From: Parabacteroides sp. Marseille-P3160
Lineage (GTDB): Bacteria; Bacteroidota; Bacteroidia; Bacteroidales; Tannerellaceae
Assembly: GCF_900162725.1 (NCBI RefSeq)
Contig: NZ_LT799418.1
Span: 516,699-580,698, forward strand
Length of the DNA stretch: 64,000 nucleotides
Direction of reading: 5' to 3'
In this document: positions 8,379-16,701 of the stretch, piece by piece
Layout of the letters: each line of letters starts with the position of its first letter
Position numbering within the stretch: position 1 is the first letter of the stretch
Notes under the pieces: generated by a model
The model's input: the letters and a program-made list of their open reading frames with translations, nothing else
What the model was told of the DNA's origin: nothing
The model's database searches: none
Translations under genes and position numbers: made by a program

Positions 8379-10208
8379 TTACCTTCTTGACTTGGAACGG
8401 CTTTCTTTACGGAAAGAACGGTCGGAAGATGCTCCGCGACGCCAGGGCTTATCACTGTTGCCGCCTTTGCCCGACCATTTGGAAGAGCGGTCGCTTTCAT
8501 AGCTATCCCTGTTGCCTCCACGGCCCCGGAAGCCACTGCCGCCGTCTTTGCCTCCGTAGCGGGTGCCTCCTCCCTCTTTCTTACCTTGCGCCGGCTCTAC
8601 CGAAATACGGCGGCCGTCGACTTCGAATCCGTTCATACCGTCCATGACCCGCTTTGCTTCCCGTTCCTCGACTTCGAAGAAGGAGAAATTATCGCGTAGA
8701 TCGATCTTGCCGATCAGTACTTTGCCCGGTACACATTTATTGACCAATTCAATCAGTTGGTTCGGATATAAGCCGTCCGCCTTTCCGAAATTCAGGAAGA
8801 AACGGGCATAGCCTTTTTCCGATTCGAAGGAACGGCGTCCTTTTTTTCCATCCCCTTCGTCACTCCGTCCGGAACGTTCGTCCACTGCTTCAATCTCGTT
8901 GGCATCCTTGTAATATTCAAGCATCCGGCTGAATTCCAATGAAATCAAACGCTTGATAATGTCTTCCTTTTCCAGCCAATCCAGTTTGCGGAAGATAGAA
9001 GGGATAATTGATGCAATCTCATCTTCATTGACCTTGACTTTCTCTATTTGGTCCGCCAGGTTGAACAGCTGTTTTTCACAGATCGCTTTCCCGCTGGGTA
9101 TTGTTCCTTTTTCAAATTCCTTGTTCAGAATCCGGCTGATTTCACGGATTTTCCCTTTCTCCTTGATATGGCAGATGGAAATGGAAATTCCTGTTTTGCC
9201 GGCGCGTCCGGTACGTCCGCTACGATGGGTATAGGACTCGATTTCATCCGGCAGGCCGTAGTTGATGACGTGTGTCAGGTCGTCCACATCCAAGCCGCGG
9301 GCGGCAACGTCGGTCGCCACCAGCAATTGCAGGTTTTTGATGCGGAACTTTTGCATTACGTAATCCCGTTGGGCCTGGCTTAATTCCCCGTGTAGGGAAT
9401 CAGCATTATAGCCGTCCTGTATCAGTTTGTCGGCAATTTCCTGTGTCTCTTTGCGCGTCCGGCAAAAGACGATGCCGTAGATATTCGGATAGAAATCGAC
9501 AATCCGTTTCAAGGCAAGGTATTTATCGCGCGCATGTACCATATAATAGATGTGGCGGATATTTTTGTTGCCCTCGTTTTTCTTTCCAATCACGATCTCT
9601 TTCGGAGAGCGCATATATTTCTTGGTGATGCCGGCGATGCCTTGCGGCATGGTAGCGGAGAAAAGCAGCATGTTGCGGTTTTCCGGCACTTCAGCCAGAA
9701 TCGCATTGATACTGTCTGTAAAGCCCATGTTCAGCATCTCGTCCGCTTCGTCCAGAATCACATTGCGAACCGTCCCCAAGTCTACTGTCTTGCGGTTCAT
9801 TAAATCCAAAAGGCGCCCCGGCGTAGCAACGACCACATGTACCCCGCCGCGAAGCGTTTTGATTTGGCTTTCGATGCTGGAACCTCCGTAAACCGGAAGG
9901 ACCTTCAGCTTTTCCATATATTTGGAATAATCGTTCAGATCTCCGGCAATCTGCAAACAAAGTTCGCGTGTCGGGCACAGGATCAAAGCCTGCGGCTGTC
10001 TCTGGGATATATCGATTTTCTGTAAGATAGGAAGCCCGAAAGCGGCGGTTTTGCCCGTTCCTGTTTGTGCTAATGCAATTACATCATTGTCTTCGCCCAG
10101 TAGCAAAGGAATCACTTCCTCTTGCACGGGCATTGGGGATTCAAAACCCATTTCCTGAATTGCCTTAAGTATAACCGGAGCAATTCCTAATTCTTCAAAT
10201 GTTTTCAA
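8379..10208 (-). CDS. DEAD-box ATP-dependent RNA helicase with DbpA-type RNA-binding domain
   Basis: A 609-residue helicase. The core shows the Q-motif region, Walker A AQTGTGKT (47-54), PTREL (79-83), TPGR, DEAD (153-156), SAT (184-186) and the HRSGRTGRAGKTG block of the second RecA domain. After the core comes a DbpA-like RNA-binding domain (about 470-555, with RISVEPAQ) and a tail rich in R, G, S and K. Proteins of this layout (CsdA/DeaD or DbpA type) assist ribosome assembly and RNA turnover, often in the cold. It ends at a bidirectional terminator and appears monocistronic. The exact orthologue (DeaD or DbpA) is uncertain. Confidence 0.92.
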   Translation of the reverse strand: MKTFEELGIAPVILKAIQEMGFESPMPVQEEVIPLLLGEDNDVIALAQTGTGKTAAFGLPILQKIDISQRQPQALILCPTRELCLQIAGDLNDYSKYMEKLKVLPVYGGSSIESQIKTLRGGVHVVVATPGRLLDLMNRKTVDLGTVRNVILDEADEMLNMGFTDSINAILAEVPENRNMLLFSATMPQGIAGITKKYMRSPKEIVIGKKNEGNKNIRHIYYMVHARDKYLALKRIVDFYPNIYGIVFCRTRKETQEIADKLIQDGYNADSLHGELSQAQRDYVMQKFRIKNLQLLVATDVAARGLDVDDLTHVINYGLPDEIESYTHRSGRTGRAGKTGISISICHIKEKGKIREISRILNKEFEKGTIPSGKAICEKQLFNLADQIEKVKVNEDEIASIIPSIFRKLDWLEKEDIIKRLISLEFSRMLEYYKDANEIEAVDERSGRSDEGDGKKGRRSFESEKGYARFFLNFGKADGLYPNQLIELVNKCVPGKVLIGKIDLRDNFSFFEVEEREAKRVMDGMNGFEVDGRRISVEPAQGKKEGGGTRYGGKDGGSGFRGRGGNRDSYESDRSSKWSGKGGNSDKPWRRGASSDRSFRKESRSKSRR

Positions 10209-10358
10209 AATTTACTATAAGATAAGTATATAAAAAATACGCCTGCAAAGGTACGTATAATAATCCTTATATTAATGAGTTGGAGCAAAAATATTTTTAA
10301 AGCCGCTTGGATGGAGGATGCTTTCGTTTCTATTTTGTTTTTTCAGGAAAAAGGGTTT

Positions 10359-11282
10359 TCATTGGAAATAGGAGGACGCGAAATCCCGTGATACGTAATT
10401 GTTGTAACTTCGGCAAACTTCCGCGGAGAAATCAATGCCGCATTGGATGATCTTTCCCCACTGCTCTTCCGAAAGGTTGGGAAGATCCTCGCGATGAATG
10501 TCATACTTCAGCAGTCCCAGCAAAATGCCCGCATTGAAATTGTCTCCGGCGCCAATCGTACTGACCGTTTCGATCGGAGGAACATCATAATGATGCTTGC
10601 CCCGGCCGGTGTAAAGGTCTACCCCTTCGTTTCCATGGGTGCTGATAAAGCGGTCGCAATAAAACTGGATATGTTCTTTGTAAATGAAATCCATATCCGA
10701 CTCACCGTAAATATTGAAGAAATCCTCGTTGGAACCTCGTACGATATCGGCAAATTCGAGGTTGTCCATTACTGTCGGCCGCAGCCGGATAGCTTCATGG
10801 GCATGTGATTTGCGAAAATTCGGATCGTAATAAATAATAGCCTTCCGTTCTTTTGCGTATTGCAGGAACTCCGTTACCGGATCCCTCAATACCGGGTTTA
10901 AGGCGTAGTAGGAACCAAAGATAAAGATATCGTCTTCATTGATGGGAGGAAGCGGAACTTCCAACCGCTGGTTCGGGTAGTCTTTATAAAAAAGGTAACT
11001 GGCATTGTGATCGTTGTCCAGAAAGGCTAAAGAGACCGGGCTTTTCCCGTCGGGGAAGCAATCGACGAAATCGGTGGAGATCTGGTTCTCCTTCATAAAT
11101 TGGCGGATGATCTCTCCGACCCGGTCATTTCCCAACTCGCTGATAAACGTAACCGGAACGCCCGCCCGCCCCAAAGAAACGAGCCCGTTGAATACGGATC
11201 CTCCTGGAACGGCTTCAATTGGTTTACTTCCTTGGAAGATAATGTCGAGGATGGTTTCCCCGATTCCGATGACTTTTCTCAT
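10359..11282 (-). CDS. PfkB family carbohydrate kinase (fructokinase-like)
   Basis: A 307-residue sugar kinase of the ribokinase/PfkB family. The N-terminal GGSVFNGLVSLGRAG (27-41) matches the first PfkB signature. The C-terminal STIGAGDNFNAG contains the anion hole and catalytic aspartate (D247). Bacteroidales homologues are usually called fructokinase, but substrate specificity within PfkB cannot be read from the sequence. It is cytosolic. The SIS-domain isomerase gene lies directly upstream on the same strand with a 25-bp gap, so the two probably form an operon for sugar-phosphate metabolism. Confidence 0.88.
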   Translation of the reverse strand: MRKVIGIGETILDIIFQGSKPIEAVPGGSVFNGLVSLGRAGVPVTFISELGNDRVGEIIRQFMKENQISTDFVDCFPDGKSPVSLAFLDNDHNASYLFYKDYPNQRLEVPLPPINEDDIFIFGSYYALNPVLRDPVTEFLQYAKERKAIIYYDPNFRKSHAHEAIRLRPTVMDNLEFADIVRGSNEDFFNIYGESDMDFIYKEHIQFYCDRFISTHGNEGVDLYTGRGKHHYDVPPIETVSTIGAGDNFNAGILLGLLKYDIHREDLPNLSEEQWGKIIQCGIDFSAEVCRSYNNYVSRDFASSYFQ

Positions 11283-11307
11283 TTTACCTTATTGCTATAC
11301 TTGTATT

Positions 11308-11922
11308 TCATTTTTCATTCCGGCTCAATTCCCGGCTTTTGGAGCCCAGATATCCGCCGTGATGCCGCTTGGCGTAGTCCTTGCTCGTATATCCGATCTT
11401 CTTCATCGTCTCTACCACCAGTATATCTCCGATCACGGTCATGACCGTTGTGGAGGTTGTAGGAGTCAGCCCTAAAGGGCACACCTCTTCCGGAGCTCCT
11501 GTCGGGAGGCAAACCGTTGCCGCTTTGGCCAGTTCACTGTCCGGATTGCCGGTAATCACGACAAACTTCATATCCGGCACCAGCCCGTGTGTCAATTCCG
11601 TCAATTCCACCAGTTCCCTTGTTTTCCCCGAATTGGAGATGAGCAACATAAGGTCATTCGGACGGACAATGCCCAAATCTCCGTGCTGCGCTTCGCTGGG
11701 ATGTAGAAAGAAGGCCGGCGTTCCGGTCGAACTAAAAGTCGTTGCGACATTCATGGCTATTTGTCCGGCTTTTCCCATGCCGCTGACGATGAGGGTTCCC
11801 CCTAATTCATGTACATGCCGGACGATCAGTTCGACAGCTTGTCCATAGCCTTCGGTAATAGGGATGTTTTGTACGGCTTCCGCCTCTTTGGTCAGAATAG
11901 ATGTGATATCTTCAGTTGTCAT
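11308..11922 (-). CDS. SIS-domain sugar-phosphate isomerase (KdsD/KpsF-like, no CBS domains)
   Basis: About 204 residues from the ATG at 11922. A frame open to 11997 exists, but the extra 25 residues look unlike the family, and an AGGA sequence precedes 11922. The SIS fold motifs are GTLIVSGMGKAGQIA, STGTPAFFLHPSEAQHGDLG and LLISNSGKTRELVEL, typical of D-arabinose-5-phosphate isomerases that feed Kdo synthesis. It lacks the tandem CBS domains of long KdsD proteins, like many Bacteroidota versions. It is co-transcribed with the PfkB kinase downstream and divergent from the M16 peptidase gene. Confidence 0.85.
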   Translation of the reverse strand: MTTEDITSILTKEAEAVQNIPITEGYGQAVELIVRHVHELGGTLIVSGMGKAGQIAMNVATTFSSTGTPAFFLHPSEAQHGDLGIVRPNDLMLLISNSGKTRELVELTELTHGLVPDMKFVVITGNPDSELAKAATVCLPTGAPEEVCPLGLTPTTSTTVMTVIGDILVVETMKKIGYTSKDYAKRHHGGYLGSKSRELSRNEK

Positions 11923-12019
11923 GTGTGATCGGATCCTTGTATTAATATTAATGAGATCATAAGATTTACAAAAGTACATCTTTCGGTGAGAAAACAATCT
12001 ATCCGGGCTTAAAAACTAA

Positions 12020-12053
12020 AGAGAGGATAATCTCTCTTTTTGTCGTATTTTTG
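12020..12053 (+). promoter_or_regulatory. Hairpin and TAnnTTTG box just upstream of the M16 peptidase gene
   Basis: A hairpin AGAGAG/CTCTCT (12020-12025 with 12032-12037) precedes TATTTTTG at 12046-12053, which fits the Bacteroidota -7 consensus TAnnTTTG. The ATG follows only 5 nt later, so if this box is used the transcript would be nearly leaderless. I see no clear -33 box at the usual distance, so this remains tentative. Confidence 0.3.
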
Positions 12054-12057
12054 TGCG

Positions 12058-13293
12058 ATGAAAAAAGAAAAAGAGATATTTCACTCGGCAATACTCCCCA
12101 ACGGGCTTCGAATCGTCCATTTGGAGACTGATTCTCCGGTATCTTATGCCGGGCTTGTCGTTCAGGCAGGTACTAGGGATGAAGGTGAGCATGAATTCGG
12201 GTTGGCTCATTTTGTCGAACACATGCTTTTTAAAGGAACAGCCCGGCGCAAATCCTGGCATATCTTAAACCGGATGGAGAATGTGGGCGGTGAATTGAAT
12301 GCTTATACGACGAAGGAAGAGACCTTTGTCTATTCCATTTTTATGGAAGAACATTTTAACCGGGCATTAGAGTTAATGAGCGATCTGGTTTTTCATTCTA
12401 ATTTTCCGGTGGCGGAGATCGATAAGGAGAGGGAGGTTATTTTAGATGAGTTGAATTCATATAAAGACGACCCGGCGGAGTTGATTTTTGATGAATTTGA
12501 GAATCTTTTATTTGCCGGACATTCTTTGGGACATGCAATCCTGGGGACCGAGGAATCCTTACGTACCTTCGACACCTCTTCCGGACGTTCCTTTGTGGAG
12601 CGTTATTACCGTCCGGAAAATCTGGTCTTCTTTTCTATGGGACGAACCCCTTTTCAGCGGATCAGTAATTTAGCGGAAAAATATTTATGTGTGGCCTCGA
12701 ACGGTTTCCGGCATCCTGACCGGAAGAAGCCCCAGACCTCTATTCCCCATTCCCTCCGGAAGAAAAAAGAGACCCACCAGACACACATTTTGCTGGGGGG
12801 GCAATCCTACGGTTTACACGATGCTAAACGTGTTCCCTTTTATTTGCTGAATAACATCCTGGGTGGGCCGGGGATGAACAGCCGGTTAAACGTATCGCTC
12901 CGGGAAAAGCAGGGGCTGGTTTATACGGTCGAGTCGAATGTAACCTCTTATACCGACACCGGCGTTTTTTCCATTTACTTCGGTACGGACCCGAGACAGA
13001 TGGAAAAAGCCTTATCGCTGGTGCATAAAGAACTGAAAAAATTGCGGGAGGTAAAATTGACAACCACGCAGTTGGCGGCAGTCAAGAAGCAAATGATCGG
13101 ACAGTTTTGTGTATCCAGTGATAATAAGGAGGGGACATTTCTGGCTTTAGGAAAAAGTTTCCTGCATTACGACCGTTATGACAGCCTGCCGGAAGTTATC
13201 GCCCAGATAGAGCAGATTACCGCTTCCGACCTGTTGGAAGTCGCCAATGAAATCCTGGCCCCGGATGCTTTGTCCCAATTGATCTATTATTAA
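12058..13293 (+). CDS. M16 family zinc metallopeptidase (processing-peptidase type)
   Basis: About 411 residues from the ATG at 12058; an in-frame ATG at 12040 adds six unlikely residues. The inverted zinc motif HFVEH (51-55) is intact, and REVILDELNSY supplies the third zinc-ligand region. NVGGELNAYTTKEET matches the conserved substrate-binding segment. The R/Y pair near the C-terminus (NSRLNVSLREKQGLVYTVES) is also typical. The length equals a single-chain processing-peptidase unit rather than full pitrilysin. No signal peptide is seen, so it is likely cytosolic. It runs towards the glycosyltransferase on the opposite strand, with the stops 10 bp apart. Confidence 0.92.
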   Translation: MKKEKEIFHSAILPNGLRIVHLETDSPVSYAGLVVQAGTRDEGEHEFGLAHFVEHMLFKGTARRKSWHILNRMENVGGELNAYTTKEETFVYSIFMEEHFNRALELMSDLVFHSNFPVAEIDKEREVILDELNSYKDDPAELIFDEFENLLFAGHSLGHAILGTEESLRTFDTSSGRSFVERYYRPENLVFFSMGRTPFQRISNLAEKYLCVASNGFRHPDRKKPQTSIPHSLRKKKETHQTHILLGGQSYGLHDAKRVPFYLLNNILGGPGMNSRLNVSLREKQGLVYTVESNVTSYTDTGVFSIYFGTDPRQMEKALSLVHKELKKLREVKLTTTQLAAVKKQMIGQFCVSSDNKEGTFLALGKSFLHYDRYDSLPEVIAQIEQITASDLLEVANEILAPDALSQLIYY

Positions 13294-13303
13294 CCCGGAC
13301 AGG

Positions 13304-14386
13304 TTAGACGAAGGTCGTCAAATGCTTGATAAAGATCTCTTCGGCTGATTCCACCCATGCTTTGAATGTGTTCTCCGCCGGTTTTCGGGATTCAATATAA
13401 CTAAGTAAAGCCGAGATATCGAAACTTTTACCAATAATGCCCTCTCCGGTAGACACCGTATCGGCGGCATTAACCTCTTGCTCGATATGGGCCGGAATCA
13501 TCATGATCGGTTTGCCTAAATAGAGTGCTTCGCAAACCGATTCGAAGCCGGAGGTGGTAATATATCCGCGGCAGTTTTTCATATAATGCAGGAAAAGTTC
13601 GTCGTCTATCTTGTGGAGTGTAAAAGTGTCATCGACTTTTAATTCTTTCGGAGCGTCTTTCTTATCCCAGAAGAAATGGAGGGGTGTCTCCGGATGTTTC
13701 TTATGCCAGTTACGCACCTCTTCCTCATAGCCTTGATTCAGCATATACCCCAGGATATAATCGCCTTCCTCCGGTTTCAGTTCAAGCACTTCATGGCGCA
13801 ATAGCGGAGGAACTACGGCAATACGTTCATACAGGCAATCCTTGAGCGGATAAAAGGAAAGAGCAAGCGTTTTGGTCGTGCTGATACTGCTCAGAATAGC
13901 ATGAAGGCGAAGTAGTAATAGTTGTTGAGTATCTCCTTTGCCGTATTTATATTCCGGATGCCTCAGCAAGTATTGATGTCCGATGCTGATAAAAGGGATC
14001 TCCTGGCGAAAGCGAAGATGACACATCCCGGTCAGCATCTCATAGAAATTGATAACGACATCCGGTTTATTCTTCTTAATTTCTTTGTTAATCAGTTCTA
14101 TGCTCCGGTTGTATCTTCTTAGTTTGGGAGGATTGACATTATAAAGCACGGTCATGAGCAGATTGATATGCTTCTTGTCTTTTTTGAAGACAAAAGAAGG
14201 GGTTTCGAAAGTTGTGATAGGAGCCTTTATCTTTTCTGCAAAGAAGGCGGGTAATTCCCTTCCCCTGCTCTTGCCGACTAAGACATTGATCACTTCATGC
14301 CCATGGCGGCGCAGCATTTCTGCCAAAGAGATTGCCTGTGTAAGATGTCCTCTTCCCTCGCCCTGTACAACAAATAGATATTTCAT
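13304..14386 (-). CDS. Glycosyltransferase (GT-B fold, MurG-like family)
   Basis: A 360-residue GT-B glycosyltransferase. The N-terminal MKYLFVVQGEGRGHLTQAIS has the glycine-rich acceptor loop of MurG-like enzymes. The C-terminal half carries ITTSGFESVCEALYLGKPI followed by PAHIEQEVNA, the usual nucleotide-sugar (UDP-sugar) binding motif. It probably transfers a sugar to a lipid or cell-envelope acceptor at the inner membrane. Its ATG overlaps the TGA of an upstream, apparently truncated frame (ATGA), as expected for coupled genes. The donor and acceptor are unknown. Confidence 0.8.
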   Translation of the reverse strand: MKYLFVVQGEGRGHLTQAISLAEMLRRHGHEVINVLVGKSRGRELPAFFAEKIKAPITTFETPSFVFKKDKKHINLLMTVLYNVNPPKLRRYNRSIELINKEIKKNKPDVVINFYEMLTGMCHLRFRQEIPFISIGHQYLLRHPEYKYGKGDTQQLLLLRLHAILSSISTTKTLALSFYPLKDCLYERIAVVPPLLRHEVLELKPEEGDYILGYMLNQGYEEEVRNWHKKHPETPLHFFWDKKDAPKELKVDDTFTLHKIDDELFLHYMKNCRGYITTSGFESVCEALYLGKPIMMIPAHIEQEVNAADTVSTGEGIIGKSFDISALLSYIESRKPAENTFKAWVESAEEIFIKHLTTFV

Positions 14387-14538
14387 AGACTATTTTTTTC
14401 GGTTTCCTGTTTGCTGCCGCTAAGATAGGCATTCTTGTTAAAAGAAATAACCGCCTTCCATAAATACCGTATACCTAATTTTTTCTTTGCAGAAAGATCT
14501 TTATTCAAAACCTTCCCGATTTCGCAATGATTTTTAAA
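14383..14538 (-). pseudogene. Possible C-terminal remnant coupled to the glycosyltransferase
   Basis: An open frame of 51 codons with no start codon ends in TGA overlapping the ATG of the glycosyltransferase gene. Its translation (ending in GIRYLWKAVISFNKNAYL and a lysine- and glutamate-rich tail) looks like the end of a real protein. The stop codon just upstream and the switch to AT-rich island DNA suggest that the 5' part of an operon partner was lost. I do not recognise the family. Confidence 0.3.
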
Positions 14539-14675
14539 TTAGAACTTGAATTATCTTCAGAACAAGAAACAGTTAATAAAAGAATAATAAAAAATACACC
14601 CATGAACCCAAAACATCTTAAAAGAAATACAGTTTTACTCATTCTTTCTGAAAAGTAATTTCCTTTGATTCTCAT
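14505..14675 (-). CDS. Tiny lipoprotein, function unknown
   Basis: A 56-residue frame starting at ATG 14675 (a second ATG at codon 12). It has a hydrophobic stretch followed by LLLTVSC, a good lipobox, with the acceptor cysteine at 38 and the sequence SEDNSSS after it. The mature peptide would be only about 19 residues. It could be a genuine small lipoprotein of the AT-rich island or the 5' end of a frameshifted lipoprotein gene, because the next frame (14383-14538) remains open downstream. I see no homology. Confidence 0.4.
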   Translation of the reverse strand: MRIKGNYFSERMSKTVFLLRCFGFMGVFFIILLLTVSCSEDNSSSNLKIIAKSGRF

Positions 14676-14764
14676 ATATTTAAATTGAATATATTGTATT
14701 ATAGCTGCTTCCTGTTCTGTAATATTTCTTCAATGACATATCCTATAAAATACACGAAGTGGCA

Positions 14765-15391
14765 TTAGATAAAATTAAAATTTAAACCAACAGATAAAAT
14801 CAGTCTGTCTTCTAAACTCATCTTGCTATTGGTGAAAGATTGCATTATATATAAGTCACAAGAACTGACTTCATAAAAAAATGCGACCGATTTTATTATA
14901 CAGTTTTGGTTCTTCAACTTATACTTAAGTCGTTCTCCTATAAATATATTTAATCTGAATCTCTCGGAATGCCAGTAATATCCATCAGGGAATCTATCTG
15001 GATTAAAAGAGAATAGTTTTTTATCATTTAATATTGCATTAATGTATATTCCTGTATTTAAAGGATCAAATGTAAATGGTTTATTTATTATAATCTCCCA
15101 AGGGCGATAGTTCTGTTTTAGGGTTACTGTAAATAGCGTAGGTCTATTTGCCGGGGTTGGGGCAAAACCAGACAATAATTCTGTTTCCCAGTGATTTTTC
15201 CCATAACCCCATCCCATCCCTAAATAAAACATTCCCATACCTCCTGCATATTGCAATTTAGTGTATTTAGGTGCAAACACTTTTATGAAAGCTGATTGAG
15301 AAGGGATATTATACTCTTTTTTCTCTTGGGCATTAAACTTTGTTGAACATAGCATTAGTAACAGAGGCAGTTTAAAATATAACATATTCAT
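14765..15391 (-). CDS. Exported protein, possible outer-membrane beta-barrel, function unknown
   Basis: A 208-residue protein with an N-terminal signal peptide (hydrophobic 4-16, probable cleavage after FNA before QEKKEY). The remainder alternates polar and hydrophobic or aromatic residues (for example GMGMFYLGMGWGYG and RLILSVGLNFNFI) and ends in an aromatic-rich strand, as in outer-membrane barrels. I do not recognise the family. Its start overlaps the end of the metallophosphoesterase gene by 20 bp, so the two are translated together. It is clearly more AT-rich than the neighbouring core genes, which suggests acquisition. Confidence 0.6.
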   Translation of the reverse strand: MNMLYFKLPLLLMLCSTKFNAQEKKEYNIPSQSAFIKVFAPKYTKLQYAGGMGMFYLGMGWGYGKNHWETELLSGFAPTPANRPTLFTVTLKQNYRPWEIIINKPFTFDPLNTGIYINAILNDKKLFSFNPDRFPDGYYWHSERFRLNIFIGERLKYKLKNQNCIIKSVAFFYEVSSCDLYIMQSFTNSKMSLEDRLILSVGLNFNFI

Positions 15392-16217
15392 GTGTATAAC
15401 CCTTTTTTGTTATTGTAAATACCAAATAACTTCGCTTTGCTATGTTGTCACAACCATAATATCTAATGCCATCTTCAAACAGATCCACATCTGAATAACG
15501 ATGAGTATGCCCATGCAAGCAACAAAGTAAGTTTGGAAATTTCTTTATCGTTTCATGAAACTCTTCTGATAGCTTTTTATCATAAAATTGTTCACCTTTA
15601 GGTGGAGAATGTATAATAACTATTGTCTTATTTATTTTTTCTTTGTTTATGGAACTCAGATCATTAATATATTCTAATTGTTCTTTGAGAAAAGAAATAT
15701 TCGGTATATTAACAGGTTTTTCATATTCTAACATATTGGTATTTAAAAATATAAACATTACATTAGAAACAACGAAGGAGAAATCCTCTTCTCCATATAC
15801 GCTTTTATAGGTAATGTCCCCTCGACTCCTTATGTCATGATTTCCTATGAGCACTATATAAGGATAAATTAGACGGGATAGAATTTTTTCAGATAATTCG
15901 TACTCTTTTTTCAATCCAAAATCAGTAAAATCTCCAACATGAATTACAAAATCTATATCTTTTCTTTTATTAATATGTTTTACAAAATCCTCGGTGTCAC
16001 CGTCATCTCTATGGGTATCACCAATAAAAACAAATTTAAGCGAATCCTTAGAATGTTTTTTTTGAATAGTTGATATTGCAATTGGATTTCTTGGCCCATT
16101 TTTAATATCTATTTTACCATCCAATGGATGATACTCAAAGTTGTCGCATGAGTATAAGAATGAGGCTAAAAGAAAGGGAAAAAAGAATAATGTCATAAAA
16201 GTCTTATATTTTAACAT
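15372..16217 (-). CDS. Lipoprotein-type calcineurin-like metallophosphoesterase
   Basis: A metallophosphoesterase with GDTHRDDGD, VGDFTDFG, GNHD, IIHSPP and LHGHTHRY, the complete two-metal site. I place the start at ATG 16217, which gives MLKYKTF plus a hydrophobic stretch and LLASFLYSC, a plausible lipobox, for about 281 residues. The frame stays open upstream to an ATG at 16316 and a GTG at 16346. The longer forms add a second hydrophobic segment, so an N-terminally membrane-anchored form is possible. It would act on a periplasmic or surface phosphoester. It is co-transcribed with the barrel-like protein and follows a small exported peptide gene. Confidence 0.75.
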   Translation of the reverse strand: MLKYKTFMTLFFFPFLLASFLYSCDNFEYHPLDGKIDIKNGPRNPIAISTIQKKHSKDSLKFVFIGDTHRDDGDTEDFVKHINKRKDIDFVIHVGDFTDFGLKKEYELSEKILSRLIYPYIVLIGNHDIRSRGDITYKSVYGEEDFSFVVSNVMFIFLNTNMLEYEKPVNIPNISFLKEQLEYINDLSSINKEKINKTIVIIHSPPKGEQFYDKKLSEEFHETIKKFPNLLCCLHGHTHRYSDVDLFEDGIRYYGCDNIAKRSYLVFTITKKGYTHEYVIF

Positions 16218-16361
16218 ATGAATATTAGCCTTTGATGGAACATTTTCTTTCCCCAAGAATACCACTAAATACAATAATAAGAGAAAACCGAGAAATAAGG
16301 AGTAATGTAAATGCATAATTCGTGAAAATATATAAAAGTGACACACCTCCTTTTTATTGTA

Positions 16362-16505
16362 TTATTGAAAAAACTTAATGGCATAAGCTATATCACTACC
16401 GCTTTCAATTCCATTAACGATTGTCAAGAGAGTTGAATACGCAAGAACATGTGTGCAAATAGCTGCACAAATCATGAAACAAGAAAGTGGAGCCGCTTTT
16501 TTCAT
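16362..16505 (-). CDS. Small exported peptide, function unknown
   Basis: A 47-residue frame opening MKKAAPLSCF, with a hydrophobic core through THVLAYSTLLTIVNG and the polar end GSDIAYAIKFFQ. It resembles a secreted or single-membrane-span peptide. It lies 46 bp upstream of the first ATG (16316) of the longer metallophosphoesterase frame, on the same strand, with AAAGGAGG in between. Position and codon use fit the AT-rich island at 14.5-16.5 kb. No family was recognised. It could be a signalling or bacteriocin-like peptide, but nothing proves that. Confidence 0.4.
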   Translation of the reverse strand: MKKAAPLSCFMICAAICTHVLAYSTLLTIVNGIESGSDIAYAIKFFQ

Positions 16506-16701
16506 TGTAGACCAGTTTTATAATTATTTTGGTCTTCAAATCTATATGATCTGATTTTACTATGAAATAAGCTATTGGTGGAGTGTCGCTTTTTTTGTTT
16601 TTTGAAAAATATAATATTCTGAAATTAACATGGTTACGCTATTGCTTATGTCGGTTGGATATCGCTTTTATTTAAAAGGACACTCCGGATATTCGATAAA
16701 A

